Assembly (NCBI GenBank): GCA_018398765.1
Contig: JAHBMJ010000256.1
Span: forward strand, 7,501-52,573
Direction: 5' to 3'
From: Chromera velia
Lineage: Eukaryota > Sar > Chromeraceae
DNA: 45,073 nt
The notes beneath the pieces are model-generated. The model worked only from the letters and a program-made list of their open reading frames with translations, did no database searches and had not been told where the DNA came from. The position numbers and the translations under genes were made by a program. Numbering within the stretch: the first letter of the stretch is position 1; each line of letters starts with the position of its first letter. Positions 32,601 through 43,302 of this stretch are shown here, one piece after another.

Positions 32601-33952
32601 CGACTGACCTGTCGAGCTGCGCCCTGGAGTAATGGAATCCATCCATGGGCACCACCACTGAGACCTCTGCAGACAGACAGACGCCCAAGAGGGAAAGGGG
32701 CTGTCTGAAGAAAGAAAAAGAAGAAGACACAGCAGAACAAAAAAGTACGGCGTACAAACGACAGGGGGGCGTCAAGTGGGAGCGGCAAGACAGGACGATA
32801 CTCTAGGCATCCAGAAACGCCCAGCTGGAAAAACGGTGAAGTTATAGTGGGAATGGACAAACGAATACAGCAGAAGAGAGACACGGCAGGATGTGGATGC
32901 AGAAGAAACAGAACAACACAAAAAAAGAATGGGAAAAACAGAGAATAATTCAATGGATGCTCGAACACTCGAATGGATCCACCCATCTTCAAACAACCTA
33001 AATCGAGCTGCAGCGCCCCCTCCCCTCCTTCCCTTTTCAAAATAGAAAGGCAACGAGCTACTTTCTCACGCCAATTATCCCCACCTCTTGAAGAGCCTTC
33101 GTTTCCCGTCATGTCCTCTTTTGCCTTCGTCTCTTTGAACCAAGCATTCACCTTCTCACAAACCGAACCGGCCAGTGTGGACTTTCCGCTCCCTGAGAAA
33201 GAAGAAGATGAGGGGCACAAGAGCATGGACAGATCTTCATATCAGCATTATTCTTACGTCCATAGAGGGAGACGGCCTGGTCTGTGCATGCATCTACAGA
33301 AAGAATGAGCAGGGGGAAGCGGGAGAGCGGGAGAGCGCGTACCCCTATGCACATCTTGATATATACTCAACTCCAAAATACTTTTACAAACGCATGCAGG
33401 TGCACACAAGAGTGAATTCCGTCTACTTCGGGGCTTTATCTTCAAACGCAGTTCAAAAGATCCAGAACAAGAGCATGGGGATCGTGAGTGCCCTCGTGAC
33501 CTCTTGAAAAGAAAAGCAGTCGACCACCTTCCAAAATTGTCCGACGGCTGTGCATGTATCTGCTCGCTTTACATCCGCCACAACAGCACTTTCTTTGCCT
33601 TCCGACCACTCATGTACTCACCGGGAATTCCCGCAATCCCAACGATAACTCTCTTCCCAGATTTGACGGCATCCGCGCAGAGCGTCTTCATCTGGTCCAC
33701 GAACACTTCTTCCGTGCATTCTGCTGGTCCGCCGTCTCCTGTACCATCACCTTTGCCGTCTCCGTCTCCTAGCGACAGACTCATCCCTCCTCGACCTCTT
33801 GAATGCCAAAACTCTGGGCTTCTACTGAGTGGACGGAGAAAGCCGTCCACTCTGATCGTCCGTAGACGGCCTGGGGCTGCCGAAAGAAAATCAGCTATCG
33901 GCGTCGACGGCGTGAAAATTGTGAAGACAACCAAGACAGTCCGGAGCGTCAT
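29608..33952 (-). CDS. Gene D: P-loop small-molecule kinase (PRK/uridine-kinase superfamily, YggC/FrcK-like)
   Basis: Nine minus-strand exons: 33952-33622, 33192-33085, 32666-32609, 32152-32084, 31663-31573, 31012-30972, 30687-30586, 30140-30063, 29695-29608; 966 nt, 321 aa, every phase consistent. In order: Walker A GIAGIPGSGKS split by intron 1, PMDGFHYSRAQLD, RRGSEWTFDAEGF lid-like motif, PTFDHALKDP, CEGNYLLLEKEPW, FVDTP, RRVVLRH and NDLPNA. This series is characteristic of phosphoribulokinase/uridine-kinase-like kinases, which phosphorylate a sugar, nucleoside or vitamin-like substrate with ATP. The substrate cannot be read from sequence. The first in-frame ATG gives a hydrophobic N-terminus (LRTVLVVFTIFTPSTPI) and an Arg/Ser-rich stretch before the kinase core. 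That suggests secretory or bipartite plastid targeting. Confidence 0.9.
30852..30909. repeat. 29-bp tandem duplication, two copies
   Basis: Two adjacent 29-base units beginning TCTCCCCTCCTATAGAAGGC differ at one base. They lie in the sixth intron of gene D next to a (GA)n run. Confidence 0.9.
30913..30960. repeat. (GA)n microsatellite, sense-strand (TC)n
   Basis: The GA run lies just downstream (in sense orientation) of the donor of exon 6 of gene D. It is pyrimidine-rich on the sense strand. Confidence 0.9.
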
Positions 33953-34781
33953 TACAACATGCAGCAGCCAGCCAGGAAAGAACCCATTGGGGTCTGAGTC
34001 ATTGCAAGTGACACAACATGCTGAAACCACGAGTACCGGTGAGTCTCTCCATGTGACTATGTGTGACTTGCACAACTTCTATAACACGGAGATGCTGGCG
34101 GCTGTGGACGGATATCATCATGGACGATCGGCCCCCGGGGTATCTTCTGTCTCGTATACGTGCGGGTGCATGCATGCCAGACTTAATTTCTCATCCCGTC
34201 TCGCCTCGTCTCCTCTCGATCGTCTCACACAGACTTCGTCTCATATCGCGAGGCCTCTAGCACTATATGTTTCGCCTCAGATCACGTCGTATTATGTCGT
34301 GCACGCCTGCTATGTTTTGATAGTGCGAGGCTATGTCATAGGCATTAATTGTTAATGTGTATGTGTCATAAGGGCTCTAAAGCTTCTAAGCATATCCAAG
34401 CAGAACAGCTTACTATAGCTCACTAGAGTTCTCTATAAACAGCCAGATACGTGGTTAATTATTGCATATTATTGCACTAAGTGAACTCTGCTATAACTTT
34501 TAACATATCTAAACATATCTCATCATCAGTTTAATACTGACATTTTTTTCTCTTTCTATTCTCTGCTAGTATATGCTAGGTAGACATACTTACTCACTCA
34601 CGCCCTTTGTCATTCACTTACATAAACATACAGTGCACTTAAACGCACTTATGCACTAAGAAGACACGGGCTTCTTATTCATTAAAACACGTATTTATCA
34701 CAAATGGACTGCGCAGGTTGCATAAACACAGACAAATTCAGTTTTAAACGCATTTGAGATACCATCAAAAACGGGCGTAAG
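33953..34781. other. Intergenic spacer between genes E and D
   Basis: This is the 5' flank of gene D and 3' flank of gene E. The part from about 34300 to 34740 is AT-rich and frame-poor. GCATGCATGC occurs near 34167, on the promoter side of gene D. No gene is visible. Confidence 0.5.
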
Positions 34782-37700
34782 CTACCGCTTCCAGGTGGGT
34801 TTCTTTCCCTTTTTTTTCTTTCCCTTTAATCGTTTTGCTTTTCCAGTCACAGAAGTTGCGTCTCGTTTGCTAAACTTCTTCTCCCTCTTCGACTTCGCCT
34901 TTTCCTGAACGGTCTGGGGCCTTCCTGGCGATCCCAAAAAGCCGTCCGAGTCCTCCAAGTCTTCCTCTTCTTCAAAGCTCTCTCCAACGTCCCGCCTGAA
35001 CCCACCCAGGCCCAATCCACTGCGGCCACCCCCCTTCCTTCGTTCCCCACCTGAAGAGCTAAAGAGGGGTGTCTCGTCTCCCTCTCCTCCTGCGGCACCC
35101 AACGACTCCTTCAACGCCGCACCCATCGGGAGGAACGAGTCTTTCCAGCCTTTCGGGGCCACACGAACATCAAAATTCGTATCGCTGCGGGGAAGAGGGA
35201 CACGCACACAAAGAAACACAGACAGAACGAGAGGACTCCATACCTTCCACAAGCGTGCCGTCTTCTCATGAAGAGGCACAAGCCTGAAAAAAAAATGGAA
35301 CCCGTATGTAGAGGAGACGAAATAGTGAGCCAGACAAGTAGACCCAGCCAAGGGAGTCAATCCAGTATCAAAACCATCCCAGTAGTAAAAAAAAGGGAAT
35401 CCGAAAAAGAGAGGTTCAACAGTAGGCACAACACTCACTGAGCATCCTTCACCCCCAACACATACATACAGACAGACAAACAGACCCTCCCGCCCCCCTT
35501 CCCTCCCAACCTCCAACCAATCAATCAAAAGGGCCGCTGACTGACCCTTGCCACCTCGCGAAAAAGAACCTCAGTGTCTCTCCGAGCCCCTTCCCTCCCC
35601 GAACCCCAGGAACGATGGATACTACAGGGTGATCCCAGTCGAGGAGCTCCATTGCTTCTTCCACTTCGTTGACCGACAAAGGGACGGAAGATTCGTTTTC
35701 CGAGGTTTCCCCTCCCATCAACGCTACGACCGACTCATGGAAAGGGCGGCAGAGGTCGCTGGTGCTACGCACAAGACCCGTGAGGGCAAAGTCCTCTGAA
35801 AGCCGACGACAGAGAGCGGCACTCCAGGCCGAACGTGCTGCCTCCCTACACAGCTGCATCATGCATGCAGACAGGTGCATGCATTTACTTTCATTCAAAG
35901 ATTTATTTCATGCATTTATTTATTCATTTCAAACGATTCTGCATGAAAATAAATGCATGCCTCCCTACACAGCTGCATGCAGGCAGGCACATTGGAGGAG
36001 GAGTGGTCCCTTCTCGTATGCAAGTTTTCACCACAAGGAAGGACATGAGCCTCTCTTCACACGGAGGAACGGTCGGCAGATTCAAAGACAGGAACAGGCA
36101 GAGAGAGGCACAAAACTGAGGAGAAGCAAATATCTCTCTGGCAAGTGGGAAGAGACAGACGACAGAGATCAAAAGCAGGACCTGATAAAGAGTTTAGCGG
36201 ATTTGACTGTCGAGCATCTGGCTGAATATTCCTGCCTGCTTGCCTGTACTTCTTACCCCTCTATTTGCCGCCCTCTCCATGTCTCCTTCGTCGACCCCTG
36301 CCATTCTTGCAGCCTCGAGGACGTTTAAGGCAATCTCGACGGCATCCTTGATTCCCTCTGCCTGCACGCACACACAGAGAGAGAGAGAGAGAGAAGGATG
36401 AGGTAGGCAGGCAGGCAGGCAGGCAGGCAGGCCAGCAGACGGGCATGCAGACAGATCTTTTTTTGTCGTTTTCTTTTTTTCGCGTACACAACAGACAATG
36501 AAAAAGGGAAGCAAAGAGAAACAGACAAACACACATGTGCTGTAGGGGAGGAAAAAACTATGTGTTGCGCGACACAACGCTTTTAAGCGCATCTTTTGTC
36601 TTGTGAAAGGCAATGGAGGAGTCAAAAGGACTTTGCGTCATCCGAACGAACTGATCGAAAGGGAAACTGCAACCTCCCCATGCAAAGACAGTGAGCCAAG
36701 CACAAATCCACAGCATCTTCTTTGGCCTGCACCTCTGTCTGTCAAACGTGTCCTCTGAACCTCCGCACTTCCTTTACCGGCCAACCCACGCACACATAAG
36801 TTGACCGACTGACTCACTGACCGACCGACCGGACATGTGCAGCTGATTTTGAGGGCGCCCCCTCCCCTCTGCAGTTCTGCGGATGCTTTTATTGCACACC
36901 CCCTGCACACAAAAGAACGCACCACTTTCAGATGCGTTTTTTACTCTCTCTGATCACACATCAAGAAGGGGTGCACACAAAAAGAGACGGAGAATACGGG
37001 CAGGCAGGCAGGCAGGCCTCTCCGAAATGCAGTCACAAAGTCAAACAGCCCCCCAATCATTGAATGGTCGGCACAGGCAGGGGAAAGTTCTGACACAGAA
37101 ATACTTGACAGAAACCGATAAAGCAAATCTATTTGCCCAACCCCCTCCCCTCTTCTCTCTAGAGGATTCTGCTGACCGCATAGCTTCGGCCACCCATGAG
37201 GAGTTCATGTCTCCAAACAAATCTGCCAGTGCTTCTAATTGCGTTCTGAATCTCAAGGCATCCGCAGAACTCCGAAACTCACGCACCCCGGGGGTGCGAA
37301 TCCAAATCGTGAATCTACTCATATCTTCTCGAACCGCCCCCCCACTGTCAGCCTTCGATTCTGGAAAAACAATCACGAGCCCCTTTCCCTTCTCCTTCTC
37401 CCCCTTTTCTGACATCTGCTCCTTCGGCGGTATCAACCGAGGAGCCCATTTTCTTTTCTCCCGGTGTAAGGGAGCAAACTCGTGTTTTGCACACAAAGGA
37501 ACAAAGTCAGCTAAAATACCGTCGCTTCCCCCCCCCCGTCCCTTCCTCTCTGTCAACACCTCCCGAGCAGTCAGAGCCTGAAGCAAACTTCCCCTTCCTG
37601 CAAATTCACCCTTCCCTTCCCACGCTCCTGGAGCCTTGAACACAAAATCTCCCCCTGCTGCTATTGCAGCCGAAGACGAAACTCCAGGGAACCACCCCGC

Positions 37701-39718
37701 GACAGACAGTCCCCCGACTCCCCCTTCCCCTTCCTTGCCTCCAAAAAGAGACCCAATGACTGAGGAAGCCAAACCCAAGTCTGGCGAGGCAACGGTGACT
37801 AGACCGTTAGAGGGAGTCCAAAAACGGTCGTAAAACGCCCTCAACTGCCCTTCGTGCAGCTCCTCGATCGAAGACTTCAAGCCGAAAAGCGGTCTTTCCA
37901 TCGACCCGAACTGAACTCCACCTTCGTTCTCACTCTCCTCCTCCCCCTCCCCCTCATTCTTCGTGCTGCGGCTACTGAAGAGGAGAGACTGCGTGATGTC
38001 CTTCACACGAGGGCTCTCCAGTCCGTCCAGTACCCCCCCTGTCCTCTGACGGATCTGCGAGCACTGTTTCCTGTACGGTAAAGAAAGGATGCGACAGGCA
38101 GGGGCAAAGAGTTCGGATCCCAGGAGGCAGGTCTGAACCACAACACCCGCAAACAAACACGAGGTCTGGAACCCAGAGAAGGAAAGTCGAGAAAGAGAAT
38201 GCGAGAGAGCGGCATTTGGTTTTTCAGGCGCTGCAGCCTCATGAGGCAAAAATCGGGATTCAAAAGGAAGGAAGGAAGGAAGGAAGCAAGGAAGGAAGGA
38301 AGAAAGGAAGGAAGGAAGAAAGGAAGGAAGGAAGGAAGGAAGGGAGGGAAGGAAAGAAGGAAGGAAGGAAGGAAGGAAGGAAGGAAAGAAAGAAATCGCA
38401 ACGGTGCAAGGAAAGAAAAGGACAGAAATCGTTCAAGAGGAAGGAAAGAAAGAAATTTTCGGCCATTCGAATGAGTTGTTGGGAGAGGATTCCCTGCCTG
38501 CTGACTTGATTGAATCGACCCGAGAAGGTTTCCAGTCGGGAAAGAGAACAGCCGCCTGCAGGCAGCGGTCATACGAAAACAGGGAACAAGGACGTGCGAG
38601 CAAGCATGCCGATGGGTATGCATATTCTCTTGGGATCAAAAGGGGGAAAAGGGGGTCAAGCGAACAAACGCGGTCCTCTTTGCAGACGGCCGCATTCGTT
38701 GGTGAGCTGCTGACACGCAAACTGGCAGGCAACTGACTTGCAGAAGACAGAGAGCGGGGACGACCGCCTCTTCGGGGACAGACATGGACAGAGAGGCGAG
38801 ATCGGAGTTGAGGGAGTACTCAAGCACTCCATCGGCAAGAAGGTCAACCGCCCTCTTCTCGGCCTCGTCCGCGTCTCCCAGGTCCACCGTTTTCGACACA
38901 GTTCGAGTCAGAATCCTCTGTGCGTTGTCATACAACCCACGGGCCACAGCGTGCGCTGTTCCAGGTGCTGCTTCACTCACGTGTTCAGCAGCGGTACCGG
39001 CAGCGAACGAAAGCCGGACATGCCACTCAGAGACGGCGTCTGAGGGCCTCTGTATGTGAAGAAACTGAAAGCCGTTCTTCAGACGCTGAAGAGAGACGCC
39101 CTCCCGTTGTGCCGAGAGTACAGGGTGGCTTTGGGACGGGGGGAAACGAGGGAGCGGGGGAGTGGGAGGACTCGGAGACGGGAGGAGACGGCCATCCATT
39201 TCCTGGTGGTCTTCCTCTTCACAAGCGACGAGCGAGTCCCGCAACGACTCTACAGCAAACACAAAAGGGATGCTCCTCGGACAGTGTCGTCCTCTCCTAT
39301 CATGCAGCCCTGCCTGACTCAGGAACGAAGCACAACACCCTCCAGTCCCCGTCGCTCGTCCCGTCAAATAAAAAAAATAAAAAAGAAGCGGGAGACTAAA
39401 AAACGCGGCCATTGCACTCCAATCACAACCCTCAACCAGCAGCAGAAAGGGAAGGAGTTGAGGCCGCGTGTCTCTCTGTCGGCACTTGTGAAATAAGGTC
39501 AGAAGTTCACGTGCGCTCCCCGGTTTATTCTCGTCAGTGAGACGAAGGTCAACGAACTCGTGTTGCTCTACGCACTCTTTTAAAGCATCAGACAGACACT
39601 TTTGCACACCAGCCGGCAAGTTGTGCTTCTGGAACAATGGTCGAAATGCAGGCGCAACATGCAGAAGATCTACACTGATTAGTCCCTGAAATCCGAACTC
39701 TGAGACATCCTCTTTCAC
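34782..39718 (-). CDS. Gene E: M16 metallopeptidase-like protein, catalytic motif lost, 5' end missing
   Basis: Minus-strand exons: 39718-39486, 39128-38738, 38555-38506, 38070-37177, 36902-36830, 36361-36257, 35853-35555, 35283-35251 (tentative), 35184-34782; 827 codons including the stop. Junction phases agree. LKNGFQFLHIQRP, an AAGTAAEH-type strand, GTAHAVARGLY, PLFGLKSSIEEL and FYDRFWTPSNGLVTVASPD follow the M16 (pitrilysin/MPP) order. The HxxEH zinc motif reads HAVAR, so the glutamate and second histidine are gone and peptidase activity is unlikely. The C-terminus is Glu-rich, then strongly Lys-rich. The first visible exon has no ATG, has an in-frame TAG six codons upstream, and starts at an apparent acceptor. 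Upstream exons, or an active first M16 half, would have to lie in 663 bases before divergent gene F. The gene may be 5'-truncated. Confidence 0.75.
35839..35978. repeat. 21-bp direct repeats flanking a 98-bp AT-rich insert at a splice site
   Basis: An identical 21-base word (TGCCTCCCTACACAGCTGCA plus T) occurs at 35839-35859 and 35958-35978. The first copy spans the acceptor and first bases of gene E exon 35853-35555. The intervening segment is AT-rich with ATGCATTTATTT inverted words. Confidence 0.85.
36371..36432. repeat. (GA)n and (GGCA)n repeats in gene E intron
   Basis: On the sense (minus) strand these are (TGCC)n then (TC)n, ending about 10 bases before the acceptor of exon 36361-36257. 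Confidence 0.9.
38259..38395. repeat. (GGAA)n repeat in gene E intron
   Basis: A 135-base imperfect GGAA array lies between exons 38555-38506 and 38070-37177. It is (TTCC)n on the sense strand. Phe/Leu/Pro/Ser frames here are artefacts. Confidence 0.92.
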
Positions 39719-40381
39719 CTGGCTAAATCCTTGCTAAGCAGCATTGAAAATCATTGAAAGCTAGAGCGCGCGTGCATCGAGATGTTGCAGAATCTCTTCG
39801 CGGGCCGGCCTATAGCTGCTCGCGCGGGCCGGCCGGCCGCGGGGGCCGTAGGGCCGCGGGCCGCGTGCATGCATGGGCCGAGGGGACAAGCCATGACAAG
39901 CCTTATTAGCTGCATGCATGCATGCGAGCGGCCAGGCAGGCCGAGTGCAATGGCCGTCTATGTGCCGTCTCCATGCCGTCTCCTGGCAAGCCGGACTGCA
40001 TGATCGACAATACTGCACGTCAGTGCGTCCGGTTCCTGTTTGGGCAGACGAGTGTAGACGGGATTAAGCGGGCCGATTGACTTGGCCTACATGGACCAAT
40101 CGATGGACGACATAATTGGTGGCCCGTGCCGTGCCCGACAACGCCTGATGACACGAATCAACGAGAAATGAAGATTCGTGGGATGTGTTCATAACAATTG
40201 GCTACATATATATCATACCCCCCTCTCTTGATTGTTCAGAATTTACGGTCTCCGTGCATAAAATGGTGCCACTCGATTGACCCGCGAATCTGGACTTTGC
40301 TGAGTAACTCCCGCGTACAACGCCTTTCTCATTTATCATCCCGAAAAATCTCTCACCGCTTTCAATTGTGATTTTCGGACT
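39719..40381. promoter_or_regulatory. Divergent spacer between genes E and F, GC-rich palindromic core
   Basis: The segment 39795-39880 is extremely GC-rich with GGCCGGCC and CGCGGGCC palindromes, followed by GCATGCATGC words at about 39867 and 39913 and three GCCGTCT repeats near 39952-39985. The remainder up to 40381 has ordinary composition. It would contain the gene F promoter and, if gene E is intact, its first exons too. No start for gene E was recognised. Confidence 0.4.
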
Positions 40382-41620
40382 ATGAGGGCAGATCCATTCC
40401 GAATTCTGTTCACGTCGGCTTTCTTCAACGCGGTCAGTCCTTGTCTCTCGCTCCATCCTTCTCACAATGCAGTCCCCGTTTTATGTACATAATACTCCCC
40501 ACCCCGTTTTGTGTCAGGTTCAAGGGGCTTCAGTCCTCAATCCCGATTCCTCCCTGGACAGAGAACGCATCTTCTTGGGTCCGTCAGCATGCTCGACCAG
40601 TTGAAGCCACGTGGTGCATTGTCGCCCCCTCGGCTCTTTCTGTTCTCTGTGCAGCCGTCCCCCTCAGCTGTCCAAGGTTCCACCTCACGTGGAATTGTCG
40701 CTCTCCGTTGCTTCCTTCGTTCTTTCTTTGTTTCATCCATCCATTCATCCATCCATCCATCTTTAATTCATTCATTCATTCATTCATTCATTTATTCATT
40801 CATTCATTTATTCATTCATTCATTTATTCATTCATTCATTCATTCATTCATTCATTCATTCATTCATTCATTTCATTCATTCATTCATTCATTCATTCAT
40901 TCATTCATTCATTCATCTTTCGTTCATCCATTATTCATTCATTCATTCATTCATTCATTCATTCCATTCATTCATTCATTCATTCATTCATTCATTCATT
41001 CATTCATTTATTCATTCATTCATCTTTCGTTCATCCATTATTCATTCATTCATTCATTCATTCATTCATTATTCATTCATTCATTATTCATTCATTCATT
41101 CATTCATTCATTCATTCATTCATTCGTTCGTTCGTTCGTTCGTTCGTTCGTTCGTTCGTTCGTTCGTTCGTTCGTTCGTTCGTTCGTTCGTTCGTTCGTT
41201 CGTTCGTTCATTCGTTCGTTTGTTCGTTCGTTCATTCGCTCCTGCGTTCGTTCGTTCATTCATTCATTCATTCGTTCATTCATTCATTCATCATACCATA
41301 TTCATTCATCTTTTCCCCCTTCCCCCTTCAGAGAAACAGAACACCTACCTGATTGATGCCGACAAACTTCTGCCCAACCAGGAGTACGAGATCAAACCGT
41401 CCTGGCTTGGATCGGTCAGCTGCCCTTCCGTCTCTATTTCGGTAGCTCTCTGCGTTTTTGCGTTTTTCTGTCCCTTTGTATGCTCTGCCCGCCTACTTCT
41501 TTGCCCATCTCTCTGTAACTGTCTCCTCTCCACTGCATGCGTGCATCTGTGTAGTTCGAGTCTGAGCCTTACCCTGAGTCTCTCTCTCTTTCTCTTTCTC
41601 TCTCTCTCTGTGTGTGTATG

Positions 41621-41652
<32 letters not shown>

Positions 41653-41729
41653 CGTGTGTGTGTGTGTAGGTGTGTGTGTAGATGTGTGTGTAGGTGTGTG
41701 TGTAGGTGTGTGTGTAGGTGTGTGTGTAG

Positions 41730-41773
<44 letters not shown>

Positions 41774-42456
41774 ATACCTGTGGTGTGGGTTGTGTGTTTT
41801 GGCTGCGTGTGCATCTAGAGAGGCCTTTCAACGTTCGCTGCCAATTGGAAGCTGATGTATCGGCCGTTGTTCTTGTTTGCTCCCATGGATTTGGGACCCG
41901 CTTTTGTCCGCGGCTTGTATTCTGACTGTCATTCTGCGCTCTGCATCACCTGACTGACCTGTTGCAGGCACACTCGAATTTATTCGTGGTGGTCCAGAGC
42001 TCAGACGAGGAAGGGGAAGGATCGGCGGGGCGGGGGGTGCTTGACGTGGAGGAACGCGCATTCTTCCGCACCGATGCAGACCGAGTACCACTCTTTGAGG
42101 CCTCACACGGTGTCAGTTAGATAGCTAGTCAATGAGTCATCAGTCAGTCAGTCAGACAGTCAGTCAGTCAGTCAGTCAGTCAGTAAATCTGCCTGCCAGG
42201 TCACTTACTGATACACGTGCACTCGCGATCTGAACAATTCACCTGGACTCGAGAAAAAAGGGAGCGAAGAAATTCTTAAGAGTCTTGCGTGTCGAAGAAC
42301 TTAGAGCACAAGGTGTGTTGGTCTGCCTGCAGTGTGGGTCTCAGAAAGAAAGAATGAAGGGAAGGAAGGAACGGAAGAAAGAAGAAAGAAAGCGAGGAAC
42401 AGAGAAAAGAAGAAAGAAAGGAAGGAAGGAAGGAAGGAAGGAAGAAGGAAGGAAGG

Positions 42457-42554
<98 letters not shown>

Positions 42555-43265
42555 AAGACAGAAAGAAAGAAAGAAAGAAAGAAAGAAATAAGGAAAAAAA
42601 GAAAGGAACGAAGGTCATTTTGGACGGATAGAAAGAAGGCAAGAAGGTCCCACGAGGGCCAGATGGAAGCAAAAGAGGAGAAGCTTGAAAGCTGGAAGGT
42701 TGAGGAGGAAGGGAAAAAGGTCTCCGAAAGCACAGGAAGACTTCAAGTGGCCGGTTCAAAAAAGGAAGCTAGAGGGATCCGGAATTCCAGTCTGAGGGAA
42801 TGGAAACACAGATAGATGACAGGTAGTGTAGAATGAGAGAATTCCTGTCTTATGATCTCTCAAAGGGGTAGAGATATTTCCGTCTGCCTCACTTTTTCTT
42901 TCTATGCATCCGTCTGCCTCTCTGTGTGGCTCCTGTTTTCCTTCCCCTATTTCTCGATGTGTTGACATCTTTTGCCTCCCTTCCAGTTGCGTGTTCCTTT
43001 CGGAAGGGCACCAGAAGAGGCCATCGAGGCGGCAAGGGGGGCGGTCAGTGGGCCTTACGGAGCCTTGTACGAATTTCGTCTGAAGGCCAGGTTGAGAAGC
43101 CCCCCTACAGACATGAAAATTTTTGAAGAGCCTGTAGAATTCAACTTGTGTCAGTCAGTCCACACGATGGATGGCATTGGTTGCCTTTGTTGGTGTGTCT
43201 TCAATTGATTGAAAGCCATCGTTCTTTGTTTGTTTGTTTGTTTGTTTCTTTCTTTCTTTCTTTCT

Positions 43266-43302
<37 letters not shown>

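Noticed and set aside
36883-37581. 232-codon plus-strand frame
   Set aside because: It is antisense to gene E exons carrying the M16-like domain.
38738-39128. Gene E as an active zinc peptidase
   Set aside because: The HxxEH position reads HAVAR. Only one metal-binding histidine remains and the catalytic glutamate is absent in the visible domain.
40441-41356. Two ~280-300-codon frames rich in Phe-Ile-His-Ser and Phe-Val-Arg-Ser
   Set aside because: They are translations of the TTCA and TTCG tetranucleotide array inside intron 2 of gene F.
42285-42815. Glu/Lys/Arg-rich plus-strand frame
   Set aside because: It is a translation of the GAAA/GAAG/GA repeat in intron 4 of gene F.
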